Shown here piece by piece: positions 23,317 through 33,384 of a stretch of DNA of 64,000 bases. Below the pieces are notes generated by a model that ran no database searches, had not been told where the DNA came from, and saw nothing but the letters and a program-made list of their open reading frames with translations. The position numbers were made by a program, and so were the translations under genes. This DNA comes from Agarophyton chilense (taxonomy: Eukaryota; Rhodophyta; Florideophyceae; Gracilariales; Gracilariaceae): assembly GCA_030374765.1 (NCBI GenBank), contig JARGXX010000028.1:434001-498000 (forward strand), read 5' to 3'. How positions within the stretch are numbered: position 1 is the first letter of the stretch; every line of letters starts with the position of its first letter.

Positions 23317-23414
23317 GAACTAATAGCAAAGATAACATCTTCAATAGATACCGCGACGCTTAATTGACGCATCTTCACTGGACCATTCAGAGTCATGGAT
23401 AATTTTTGCATTGT

Positions 23415-23936
23415 CTATTTCGTATAATGAGCTTCCAAAAAGCTGTCCTTTGTGTTACTGTTTGTCACCGTAATATGGCTCAATGGATTCATTGAATGAC
23501 TTTGAGCGCCATCTGTGACTGTATGTTGTGATTCATTCTTAGAATTTTCAGTATTAATAGCAGAACTATTTATCTCAACGTTTGAATTTGTGGCTTCTTG
23601 AGCAGTTTTTTGAACCGTGAAATGATCGCTTCCTTTCACATTGCAAAAATTGATATTTCATTCTTTTTTGCGACCAAGTGGCTCGCAATTTATCGTGGCA
23701 AAACTGATTCTCTGATTATTTTTGACAACAACGTCCATTTTTGAAAAATTCCGCTTACCAGTATTATGTTGATTACAGGTTTGGGAATATCTTTCGTGAT
23801 CTCTGAGGTTGACGCCAGAGAAGAAAAGAGTGTTGACAACGTCTAGGCATAAAAATTTAAGGAAATTGGCAAAATTTACAAAAACTTTCGATGTTTTAAT
23901 TTTGGCCTCATATGAGGCCAGTGGTCGTACAGACAC
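23415..23936 (-). pseudogene. Unrecognised AT-rich ORF with one in-frame TGA
   Basis: A single - strand frame gives 92 codons (23936-23658), TGA at 23658-23660, then a further open stretch to a stop at 23415. The first part is basic with LRDHERYSQTCNQHN and INCEPLGRKKE; the second part is rich in Asn, Ser and Thr. I recognise no domain. The composition change next to the G3 LTR and the Lys/Asn richness could mean an old retroelement gag fragment or a decayed host gene. Low certainty that it is coding at all. Confidence 0.3.
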
Positions 23937-24069
23937 TAGTCGTTTCCAAGTTACTTAATCTATGAGAAGCTTGTATCCTGTATCTCAACTAGATGCCTCG
24001 GATTTCGTAGATTCGATTTTTCAAAATTATTTGAAACTATGTATTTAAGAAGGCTAAATGATACGAGTT

Positions 24070-24212
24070 GGGGGTGACAGCTTGCAGATTTAGACTACCT
24101 CGGGGGTAACACTGTCTCTAGGGGGTCGTTTTTGGGGTTTTGCTTTAGCGGTTTTTGGGGTTGTTTGCACCTGTCACCCCCAGGGTGGTCTAATCCTGCA
24201 AGCAGTCACCCC
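24070..24212. repeat. Foldback element (imperfect inverted repeat)
   Basis: Left arm 24070-24110 and right arm 24171-24212 are inverted copies of about 42 bp (for example CTTGCAGATTTAGACTACC against GGTGGTCTAATCCTGCAAG) around a 60 bp G/T-rich centre. The size and shape fit a small MITE-like foldback element or a stable RNA hairpin. No target-site duplication could be seen. Confidence 0.55.
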
Positions 24213-25890
24213 GCGAATCGTGCATTCTCTCATTTAAGATTCTTACGAAAGACCCAATCCCATGGCGATAGAGGACAGGTTATGGAACTCCATATTTGGG
24301 TTTTTTTAATGAATAGATGTGTAAATATAAGCGTTGTCGAGATCTGTTCTTACCTAAGCGATTCACGCCTAGATAAGAACAGGCCTGAAGCACTAGAAGT
24401 GAACTGAATCGGTTACACAATTTTGTATCGGCCAATACGATGATGAACTGTGTCGTGAATCTGGAATGATCATTCGAGACGTCAGTGAATCATGAAGGGC
24501 ATTTTGTTGTTGTCACCAGCAGATAAAAGTCATAAAGAGTCGCGACGAAACCTCCAGCGGTGTACCTTGGGTCACCACACGGTGTGGGCAACCAAAGTCA
24601 GTCGGTTATCACCTCAAGGTGCTTTTTGTGTGGGCCATGCATTTAGAGTTCAAACTCCAACCCAGCCGTTCTCACCCCCTGTTTACTACAAACGGGCACA
24701 AACGCCCATGGATGATTGTGAACGCTAGTAATACCTTGGGCATCTGAGATAGAGTCATATAATTATAAGCTGTTGACTAAGACAGTGATGAACGGGCACC
24801 AACGTCCATTGCTGATTCTTGACAGAGTGTTGGTCCGTCACAGCTCTGCTCGAGTCACTCTCGCACAGAAACACATAGAATGGACGCCAAGAAACTCCGC
24901 TCTGCTGCAGATGCCCCCAGACCATTTCTCTCTCTCAGAAATCTGGTATTCTTTTATGTCTTCAACTTACGTCTTGTAGGTTGTAGCTGGTAAAGACCTG
25001 TTTTGAATCATCCCCACCCAGGTCTGTATGGTACCCAAATGCATCTTTCCGTACCCTCCACGAGAGCCCAATGAATTGCAGCTGCTGGTTTGGTCGCCTT
25101 GAGCTCAAGGTGAGTCAACAACCAGCCTTAGGGAAAGGGAACAGTGCATTGTTACATTAACTCAGCCTTGGATCGAGTAAAAGGAAGAGAGGACGGATAG
25201 ATAAGAAGAACACCAAGACTTGCGATAAGTCATCGTGTTTAAAGGTGTTTTCATCCTTCGACGACAGCCCCATGAAATGACGGACGATTGCCCGAATTGT
25301 GTACAACGGAACAAACGGTAACGAACGTTTTTCTCTGGGACGCATTAGTTTTCTGAGCTCCCCCATCAATTCATGGCGTAGATGCAACGATTTATCAGCA
25401 GGTCAGAAAAAAATGTCTGAGCAAAACTACGAGTCGTTTATCTGGTTGTGGTACTCTTGGATCTGATCACTACATAAAAAGCCACCTTTTAATTCGTGAC
25501 AATTCTAATTGTAAATAGACAAAGTCGGATTAAATCCGAAGACACTGCGAAAATTTGACGAACAATAGATGTACAGGCATAAAAAACTTTGATTATACTT
25601 TAAACATGAAGTGATAACAAATCAGCAAATTTTACTGCTCGTGTAGCGAGTTTGTAAATATATTTCCATCTTTTCACCGCGATCATAAGACCTGCGTTGA
25701 GAACAAGATACTGCAAAAACACCTTTGACTTGAAACAGACAAAACAAAAAGCTTTTCATACAAGAAACAGCATATGTAAAATGCCAAACTGTTCAACGAA
25801 TTGCTTTTGGGTTCAACTTCATAAATACAGATAAAGAATTCGGTACCTAGCTCAACAAAGTGTCCCAAAGAAGAATCGGCTTTCACAGTT
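24213..25890. other. Intergenic, no gene seen
   Basis: Mixed AT-rich sequence without a convincing ORF or element domain. Two imperfect direct repeats of about 35 bp occur at 24688-24722 and 24786-24823 (shared ACGGGCAC-AACG-CCAT pattern). Confidence 0.4.
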
Positions 25891-26667
25891 TTGCCTAGCT
25901 ACAGAATCAAAACTATTCTCTCGATGGACAGACAGAATCAAAATCAACAGGATGAAATCCGATTTGGAAATAAGCGGTCTCGGGAAACTGCCAGTTGGAG
26001 GTCTTCATGCTCCAGCGAAAGTCACTCTACGAATATGGTCACGAGCCCAGGTAAAGTCACCCGAAGACCTGTCGCCAAACGTGCGCGTCGCTTGGGAGAG
26101 GAAATATCTTTGCTTCAGCAAACCGATGAAGGACAGTCTCCGATGCCAGGCCCATCTGGGGAGCTCTCGGGGAACAAAATAAATGGCCAGGTCGCCTCGG
26201 CAGGTCCCAGTGGTGCATCTGGTGAGCAAGGTGCAGCAGGCCCAAGCAGTATTTTGCAGGCTGCGAGGGGTGGCGTGGTCCAAGATAGAGCGGAGCCAAA
26301 CACAAAGAGCATAAGTGCGCCAGTGCTAACCTGTATGCGCTGCGGATACACAACGACCGGACTCTTCGACTTACTGCGACACCAAGGAATGCACTTGCCG
26401 GAACAAACTAGAGGATGTCAGTGTGGGCAGTGCGAGAATGAGATCATGGTAGAGCGATACTTGAGAACTCATATGCAGACAATGAATGCTAACAAGATAA
26501 CGTTTCAATGCAAAAGGTGTGAGCAAACATTTCAAACATATTCCAGCTTACGAGCGCACCAAAGAAAATACTGCTCGTGGCGACGTAGCCGTTTCGAGCT
26601 TGTTTTCGCCATGTTGGACGGAGACGAAGGAGAACACCAGGTCCCGTCACCTAGAACGCCACAGTAA
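25891..26667 (+). CDS. C2H2 zinc-finger protein (two good fingers, one partial)
   Basis: 258 residues; an alternative start is Met12 (MDRQNQNQQ). Residues 1-140 are polar and disordered, with a basic patch KRARRLG (about 63-70) that could be a nuclear signal and repeated GPSG motifs. Finger 1 is at residues 148-168 (Cys148, Cys151, His164, His168), a partial finger at 178-194 (Cys178, Cys181, His194, no final ligand), and finger 3 at 207-228 (Cys207, Cys210, His223, Cys228 in place of the last His). All three keep the C-x2-C-x12-H spacing. Likely a nuclear nucleic-acid-binding protein. Proteins with GPSG-rich tails and C2H2 fingers also occur in transposable elements, so a domesticated or element-derived gene is possible. 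Stands alone; no introns seen. Confidence 0.65.
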   Translation: MPSYRIKTILSMDRQNQNQQDEIRFGNKRSRETASWRSSCSSESHSTNMVTSPGKVTRRPVAKRARRLGEEISLLQQTDEGQSPMPGPSGELSGNKINGQVASAGPSGASGEQGAAGPSSILQAARGGVVQDRAEPNTKSISAPVLTCMRCGYTTTGLFDLLRHQGMHLPEQTRGCQCGQCENEIMVERYLRTHMQTMNANKITFQCKRCEQTFQTYSSLRAHQRKYCSWRRSRFELVFAMLDGDEGEHQVPSPRTPQ

Positions 26668-27404
26668 GTAGCAGTAGTAGAGTGTAGGTGGCGTCCTAGA
26701 CTGTTCCGCGAATATGAGTATGTAGTTTCGCGTAACCGTAGTATAACTAAACTAACCAACGACCAACTGAACTACGTAGATAGAGATAGTAATGCGGTAA
26801 TACTCGGTAACTGTCAAAGAGCCCTATCATACTCTGCTAAAATTTCTAAAATGGCAAATTTCGCGCATTTATCTGACAATGCGGAGATTGGGGAGGGTTT
26901 CGAACGCGTAGTGCTCACTCGTCATGAACGTGTGCTATGTTGCAAGATCTTTCTGATTGAGATTCGTTCTTAGTTCTCATTGTCGCTACCAGATACTGCA
27001 AGAACGGGCCTCAGTCAGAAGGCCTAATGTAGCAGAAAAGAAAAAAAGCAAAGCGAGTGTAGCAGGAATAAATATGTGAAAAATCTCGAAACCTTTTGAA
27101 ACATTACTTATTTCCTTCTCTGACATAGGCTCTGTAGATCTTTATGGTTTGGAGATGTAGGGGACACAGAGCAGGCACAAGCCCATCACAAGTTGCTGCA
27201 CGACAAGGTAGAACCTTACGCGTTCAGCGTTCAGTGAGTCCCAGAGTCGCCGGGTAGATCTATCGGTCCGCCATTCTAGATCCAAATTAAATCTACTTTA
27301 CTGCGTGCTTTGAAACGCCCCTTGCTGGGCTCGACATGATGTCTTTTAATGTGGCATTTCTTATCCTACTTTGAACTTCAAAAATAATTGTGTAACCCAA
27401 AGCT
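26668..27404. other. Intergenic between zinc-finger gene and methyltransferase gene
   Basis: The two genes converge here (+ gene ends 26667, - gene ends 27405), so this holds both 3' ends. No ORF, repeat or RNA gene recognised. Confidence 0.45.
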
Positions 27405-28223
27405 TTAAGACTTCTTAAACGTCAGGTAAAGAGCATTATCAGCTCCGTAGTATTTGTCAATCTTCTTCTTGACGATTTTGCATCCAACCTGCTCCAACAC
27501 CTTTTCGTATTGCTTTTCCATTCTCTCATATGTATTTAGGCGAAATGTTAATAACGCCATTCCGTCTTTGCGGAGGTGCCCCAAAACTGTGGCCAAAGCC
27601 TCAGGGTGATCAGAACCGTCTACGAACACCCCAATGGCCATGACATAATCAGCACTTTGGTCCTTCACCGGAACTTCACCCAAGAGATCACCGACAAATA
27701 ACTCGTCGTAAACGTTCTTGCTTCGAGCCTGTTCAAGCATGCCTTTGCTGAAATCATATCCAAGCAATCTAATACGCAAGTTCTGTTCGTCCACGAGCTT
27801 TCGGAGCACGCCCCCAGGTCCTCCAGTACCACACCCCGCATCCACCACAACGGGAACATGTCCTGCGATGCGATTGGCTTTGAGAATTTCCAACATCATC
27901 TCGGCTCCAATTTTCCAAGAGTGAATGGGCTCTACCCACATATCTGCATCGTAATTGGGGCCCCAAGTATCGTACGTTTCTTTCTTCTCTTCTTGCGGAA
28001 CGACGGAAATGGCAATATTATGCCTTTCACTGACACTGCGGTTATGAGCTGAAGTATCGGCCATGTCAGACAAAGCAGTGCAAAAACTTGACACTCGACT
28101 GCGCTTCGACGCACAGATAGCTGGAAAGATTGAGATTGTACTCTTGCTTTTAAGTTCAATAACTTTCGGTAGAACTCCTCTCGTTCGACAAAAAAAATCG
28201 TCGAACCAGCCTAGTTGCTTCAA
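27405..28223 (-). CDS. Class I SAM-dependent methyltransferase, METTL27/WBSCR27-like
   Basis: 272 residues from the first Met; an internal Met near 28060 (MADTSAHNRS) would give about 219 residues, close to the usual size of this family. The N-terminal 50 residues are basic and Ser-rich and could be an organelle-targeting peptide if used. The methyltransferase fold is clear: an N-terminal cap with YDTWGPNYDADMW, SAM-binding motif I VVVDAGCGTGGPGG (about residues 122-135), the acidic end of strand 2 in LLGYDFSKGML, motif III/IV region DYVMAIGVFVDGSDH, and C-terminal strands ending ALYLTFKK. The substrate is unknown. It looks intact, with no stop, frameshift or intron. Confidence 0.85.
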   Translation of the reverse strand: MKQLGWFDDFFCRTRGVLPKVIELKSKSTISIFPAICASKRSRVSSFCTALSDMADTSAHNRSVSERHNIAISVVPQEEKKETYDTWGPNYDADMWVEPIHSWKIGAEMMLEILKANRIAGHVPVVVDAGCGTGGPGGVLRKLVDEQNLRIRLLGYDFSKGMLEQARSKNVYDELFVGDLLGEVPVKDQSADYVMAIGVFVDGSDHPEALATVLGHLRKDGMALLTFRLNTYERMEKQYEKVLEQVGCKIVKKKIDKYYGADNALYLTFKKS

Positions 28224-29561
28224 TATCTTCCGGTAGCACTCTCGTTGGACTCAGAAGACACATCAAAATCCAAGGTGTCAGTCAAATCAGCGTGGTTGCT
28301 TTTCATATCATAAAAACCTGCAGAAACGAACGGCGGAAGAAACACAATCAAGAAGCCGAATTCAGGACTTTGTCCGGGTCCACTCAATATCAAAGAAATA
28401 TAAGCTTGTGATCTCGAGACCATTTTTCCTCACTCACCAGTTGTGGGCACAGTCTATCTTGTCTCCTAATTGGCCATGCGGCCGATTCCCCTAATACCCT
28501 TGACATTATCCAGCAAGAACAAATAATCAAGAGAGATGCATGCGCGTTTATCAGAGTCTAGTGTCGAGAGAATGTCCTGAAAGAAATCAAACTCGTGATT
28601 TTTCAACTCTATGTTTTTCGTTCTAATCCAATCGTTTGCGCGTCTCTAGCTCTGCTTGATTGTGATGTTCGAAGTGTTCTAAAACCCTTAAACCTCTGTC
28701 AGCCGCCCTGTTCTACAGCTGAGCAGATACGCTCTCATGCGCTGCTAGCAAGCGCAGTATACATCTCCCAGCTTTGTTCAGCCGTACAGGTCAAGTTGAT
28801 GGCACGTGAGTGGTTTGTGTGTACCTGAAGAAGCTAGGAGATTCGGGCATGAGCTCCATACCAGTCATTGGCAGCACTCGCTCAACCAGAAGCAACCAGT
28901 TGTTCTCGTGGGTCAGCTATAACCCATTGCAAATTTTACAACTTTACCTTTCAAGTCTCACAAGGAAGTTTGGTCTCAAGTAAGAAAGTGAGTGGCCAAG
29001 ACTGTGGCGCAAACTGAGAACGGCGCAGCAGTGCGTTTGAAACGTGTCAATGTACGCGGCGTACAATATGGTGGAGCGCCAGATGTGGCGTAGCCACAGT
29101 AGAATACGGCGGCGCCGCGGATTCGGCGTAGACGGTGTAGAGGACGGTGGAGTAGATGATGATGCTGAAGAAGACCTTTAAAGTTTTCATTGATGATGGT
29201 AATGATGATGAAAGAGGAATACGAGCAAGTGTCTCGTTTCAGTCTATAATACTCTTCTGTAGACTACGAAAGTTGTAAAGCAAACTATCTGTTCACAATT
29301 GTATCGTTAATACCTACAGTTAGAGTTAAATAATTACAAATAACTCTGTCGTCAGCAAGATTGTAGATAATCTTATATCAAACTACCGCCGCATTAGCGA
29401 TTCTTGAGTTCGCACTTTTAACGAGAGACGTAAATTCTTTAAAATTTGTAATCCCTACAGTATTTACTACATTTGCACTTTTTTGCAAACTAAGTTTTCC
29501 AAGATTCTTCGCGAATCACTAGCTGTTTTCGTTTGTGCTAACATCGATTCATTTGATAGAC
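28224..29561. other. Intergenic, includes a G-rich repetitive patch
   Basis: No supported gene. Around 29040-29165 the sequence is unusually rich in GGCG and GGTG with repeated GGCGTA/GGTGGA steps and then a GATGATGATG run, in contrast to the AT-rich surroundings. This could be the 3' LTR side of the copia remnant next to it, but no second copy is in the window to prove it. Confidence 0.4.
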
Positions 29562-29765
29562 CTAATCAAAAACTTGGTTGGATTTCTCTTTGGTGAAACC
29601 ATCAGCTGGGTTGTTTTCAGACACAACAAATCCGACGTCTGAAATTTCATTTCTTTTTTGAGCTTCTCGTGCAGCAGAAATGTCATTTTGTATAAATTTT
29701 CTTGCTGTAGACGAAGCTCTCTTTATTATATCAAAAAGACTTTTAAAATCAATAAACATTCTCAT
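29562..29765 (-). pseudogene. Copia RNase H C-terminal remnant
   Basis: 67 codons with IDFKSLFDII, ISAAREAQKRNEISDVGF and SENNPADGFTK, the typical end of a copia RNase H. Everything upstream (29766-30798) is too decayed to assign, so only this block is called. Confidence 0.7.
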
Positions 29766-30798
29766 TGGAAAAGTATTCTAAAGAATATATCCCAAATCTA
29801 ATTTTAGAGTGTATTAAAAATCATATGCGTCTGAAAAAGCATGAAACTCACCACAAAGTACTGTTTATATAACCCACAGGCTCTTATAGCTCTTACATCG
29901 AATGGTGGTGCATCTGTTGATGCAATCAGACAACGATATAAGGTAACCAAGCTTAGAAGTATTGTTTCATTATTTCTGAAGGATAAGTGCCTAAAAGCTC
30001 TAACAAATAATGATTCCGGATCTATTTGTACGAATCGCATGGTTGAAGACTGGTTTCCGATGTATCGAATGAAACTATTTATTCTTTTTCCATAAACCTT
30101 ATTGAAAAACTTTTCTGTTGCTTAAGCAGTTTTGTCGACATAAAACAATACTTATAGAACTTTGTTGACAAGCCATTTTAGCTGAGCTGTTTTAGAACTG
30201 AATTTTGAAATGTTAGAAGCATTCTTTAATAGCTCGATTCTTTAAAGAAATTGTTCTTGATGTTTTAGTATAGTGAGATACACCAAGAAAATAGATATGG
30301 CCACTTGTTGAACCTGGATAGTTTCCAGCATGCGATGTATACTATAGTGGTTTAGTTGGCGAATAGTATAGCTTTTCGCTTATTAGTATTAGATGGATAG
30401 GATTAAATAGATAACGAGACACACCTTAAGTGCACCTTCCCATCGCTTTGTGGCGAAAAGCGCCACCGTAGGTCGGATGGCCGTTGAGATATATCTTCAC
30501 CAATCATGGGCACCGCGGTCACTACTGTAAAGTTAAACACCTACTATACTTAGAATACTTTCGCCTCTTTTGGTTTCTACAGTCCACCATAAAGGCAATT
30601 CACGTGTTCTTATGGATTTCCGAACCCGCTTCCACTGTGCATCATCGTCTACCAACGTGGTCTCAGTACACCCGCCGTTTCTGCTGCACCCTTCAGTGGC
30701 TAGTGCTGCCAAACCCTACAGGTATCTTCAATATCTGCCTCCTAGGTCGAGCCCGTTTCGCGCTCCTTAGAACTGACAGGGCGTACAGCCTCGCTACC
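29766..30798. other. Intergenic or decayed element, no gene seen
   Basis: AT-rich sequence up to about 30480, then a GC-richer stretch reaching the G1 LTR. Short ORFs on both strands show no domain. The right 300 bp have retroelement-like composition but match nothing else in the window that I could see. Confidence 0.35.
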
Positions 30799-31432
30799 TG
30801 TCGTACAATCATCTCTGGCGTATGCTACGGTCTTTTCTCGGGAGCGTGGTGACGCTCATCCGTAAGGAGCGTGGTGATTCTCAACCTTAGAAGGTAGACG
30901 TAGTAAACCTCGATGGTAACAGGGTACCGTGAAAACCCGCAGGGGCAAACGGCGAGGAAACTAGCCTATACCGTGTAGTTGAACGATGGTAGGCGTCGAC
31001 GCGCGGGAAAGCCTGTGTGGTAGTTGAGAAACGATGAACCAAAAGGTATACTTGTGATCCAAGTGATGCCTTTTTTTATCAGATTAGGATGGAGGAGGTG
31101 CAGTTCTCTATATGCAGTGGACTGCACTCTCCAGATCACCCGGGAGGCGCCAGCAAGGCACGGTCTCTGACCTAGTGTCAGAGACCTCGCCAACACTGGC
31201 TACAGTGCCAGGTGGCCACTCAACTACAGTACTAAAACACATATAATTACAATTACTACTACTAACAATTACTCAACCAGAAGGTACATGTCCACACTAC
31301 ACGTGGCTGACCACACCTAGATGGTAGCTCGCCCGGAGCTGCATGGCCGATGATCCCTCGCATCCATCACCTACAAGGTCAGTGTAGTATATTGGCAACC
31401 TCAAAGGTCAGACCTTCTGTCACTATACGACA
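30799..31432 (-). repeat. G1 copy 2 3' LTR
   Basis: 634 bp, same ends as the other G1 LTRs (TGTCGTACAATC ... ACTATACGACA). A polypurine tract on the - strand lies directly inside at 31433-31447. It carries two copies of a 25 bp repeat around GGAGCGTGGTGACGCTCA, like the LTR at 10747 and unlike the one at 50238, which has one. Confidence 0.9.
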
Positions 31433-31849
31433 GACCCCCTTCCTACCCGTGAGACACGCCCCGTGTCCCCTTCCTTCAAACCATAGAGTTGTAGCGAGCG
31501 ACAGCGGCACAGGCATTGGAGTGGTGTCTGTGCGCGACGCGCGATCCCTTGAGGTTCAGAACTCGGCGCCAGTATCGGTTGGGGAGGGCGCGCGACGACG
31601 TCGGCGCACGAATTGAGCGACAGCCATTCAGGTAGGAACTGTCATGAGGGCGATGCAGTGTAAATAGCGCGCTCGCGGACACCTTTTCGGTAGTAGCCCT
31701 GCTTGCTTGCGATTCTGCTTCCGCATAGCCAATTGTTCAACCAATTTGGTATCGCACCTTTCCCGGTTGCTCAAACTTTATTTCCCTTCTAGGTCCCTGC
31801 GCGCGCCGTCTTGCCTGGTCGTTTCCACGGTTCGACAACCCTTCAGGTA

Positions 31850-32330
31850 TTGCTCGTCCTCCGCCTCAACCTATGATGGATTCTCTGGCCGTGGTCGGTT
31901 TGCTGGCTCGAATTCGCCAGTCTTGCGTCACCAACATTCAGAGGGATGGGCCTACCTCCGTGGTTGCTGCATTAACGCTCCTTGAAGGTTTGCTGCCGCG
32001 CCATGCGCAATACCTGAAGGCGCTGAACCAACTTGGTGAGTTCCAGAATCAGTTCCAGTTGGACATGTACCAACTGGCCACCCGTCAGGTTGCCAATCTG
32101 GCAAGCTTCTCTGCTGTTGCGCCATCTGATCGTTTGACAGATCCCCTTCTAGGTGCTAACTTGAACCCTGCGGTTTTGCAACCTGCTCCGGCGGTTCCTT
32201 TCGTTCATCCTCTTTTGGTTTCGACTCCTCTCCGCAGTGGCGGGGCTACCGCTCCTTCGCTCCCTCTTAGGTCGATGGCTCCTAGCATTTCCGCAGGTTT
32301 TCCTCCGTGGGTAGCCTATAACAAGGGTCC
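31850..32330 (+). pseudogene. aORF remnant of G1 copy 2, split by G2
   Basis: Matches the last third of the aORF of copy 1 (from MMDSLAVVGLLARIRQS at 31873), in one open frame up to the G2 insertion at 32331. The final codons and stop lie on the other side at 43392-43431. The first two thirds are deleted: the sequence jumps from leader to C-terminal part at about 31850. Conserved length and few changes against copy 1 suggest the C-terminal part was under constraint before the copies died. Confidence 0.75.
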
Positions 32331-33219
32331 TGAAGGACAATGCCCTTCAAGGGGGTTTCTTCCCAGGACTTAGAGATTTCGCTCGCTTGAGGACTAGCTC
32401 GGTCTATGACAAGCTATACCGCTATTGCGTGCCGACGGCCGGTTAGGACCGGAGGTGCACACTGGTGGAACACGTGGACTGCACGGATGCCGACGCTCGA
32501 GTACGAGGCGTGCCACACGTGGCCCGGATTCTACCTAATGGTTTGTCTTATTTAGTATTTTTTAGTATTTATTTAGCTACGCTATCGCTATTTAGTGTCT
32601 ATTTTTCGTGCGCGCGCACACTGTCAGGGGCCGCCCGCCACACTACTTAGGAGGTTGAGCACTGCTTCCCAGTAAACACCCTCTTGGATGATCCCAAAGA
32701 GGGAGTCTTGGCTCTGAACTCTTCGCCTTCGGCGCGTCTTCACCGCATACTGCGTGAGCGCCCGCTGCACGTTAGTTCATCCACCCCTCTGTCGACCAGA
32801 GTGCTACCACCACCGTGGGTTCATATTTAATCGCCGACACTTGTCTTAGTCTCGCCCCTGTATAGGGTTTCGTCCCCGTTTTCCTCTTGTTCTCCTTTTT
32901 GGCTCTCGTGAGTGGCCGCCCCACTCACCCCGCTCGTCCACCTCATACGAGTGTTTCCTCGCTCCTTTTCCGACAATCGCCGTGGTACCGCTCCGCCTAG
33001 GGTTGGTCACCCCCCCAGACTGTGCCGTGCTTACCTAAACACTCTAGGTATATCCCGCCGGATTGGCCTCGGTCTTACACCCGACTTCGTCGTGCCTCTC
33101 CAGAGTGGCTCTGTTTCTGTGCTCCGCTGGGACGCGTCTCCTCCGCCTGAGGCGTGTCTCTCAAGAGAGGAAGATCCCGAACATCTTAGGGGTGTCTTCG
33201 CTCCAAGCGTTGTCCTACG
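32331..33219 (+). repeat. G2 5' LTR
   Basis: 889 bp, starting TGAAGGACAATGCCC and ending TCCTACG (the 3' LTR ends CCTACA, so the last base here is probably mutated). Compared with the 3' LTR it has an extra 136 bp (about 32848-32983) and lacks a 58 bp tandem duplication. Confidence 0.88.
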
Positions 33220-33222
33220 AAC

Positions 33223-33236
33223 TGGTCTCCCGACTT
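33223..33236 (+). promoter_or_regulatory. G2 primer-binding site
   Basis: TGGTCTCCCGACTT begins three bases after the 5' LTR. The leading TGG pairs with a tRNA CCA end, and the identical 14-mer occupies the same place in G1 (50221-50234). The primer tRNA should have a 3' end AAGTCGGGAGACCA; I cannot name the tRNA. Confidence 0.75.
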
Positions 33237-33384
33237 AGAAGTTTGAGTCGGGCACACTCAGTCACAATTAATCGGAAAGAGGACTCAGAAATTGAGGTTG
33301 ATCTCAGCTGCCCTCTTTGAGGAAGTTTCTTGGCCCCACTAGCCGATCGGGTTTGGATACTCACGTGCAACGGATTCTGATCTC

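Noticed and set aside
26005-26353. Three minus-strand ORFs opposite the zinc-finger gene
   Set aside because: Mutually overlapping shadows of the + strand gene, with no domain.
30484-30852. 122-codon ORF left of the G1 LTR
   Set aside because: It runs into the LTR, has no domain, and does not match the copia sequence on the other side of G1.
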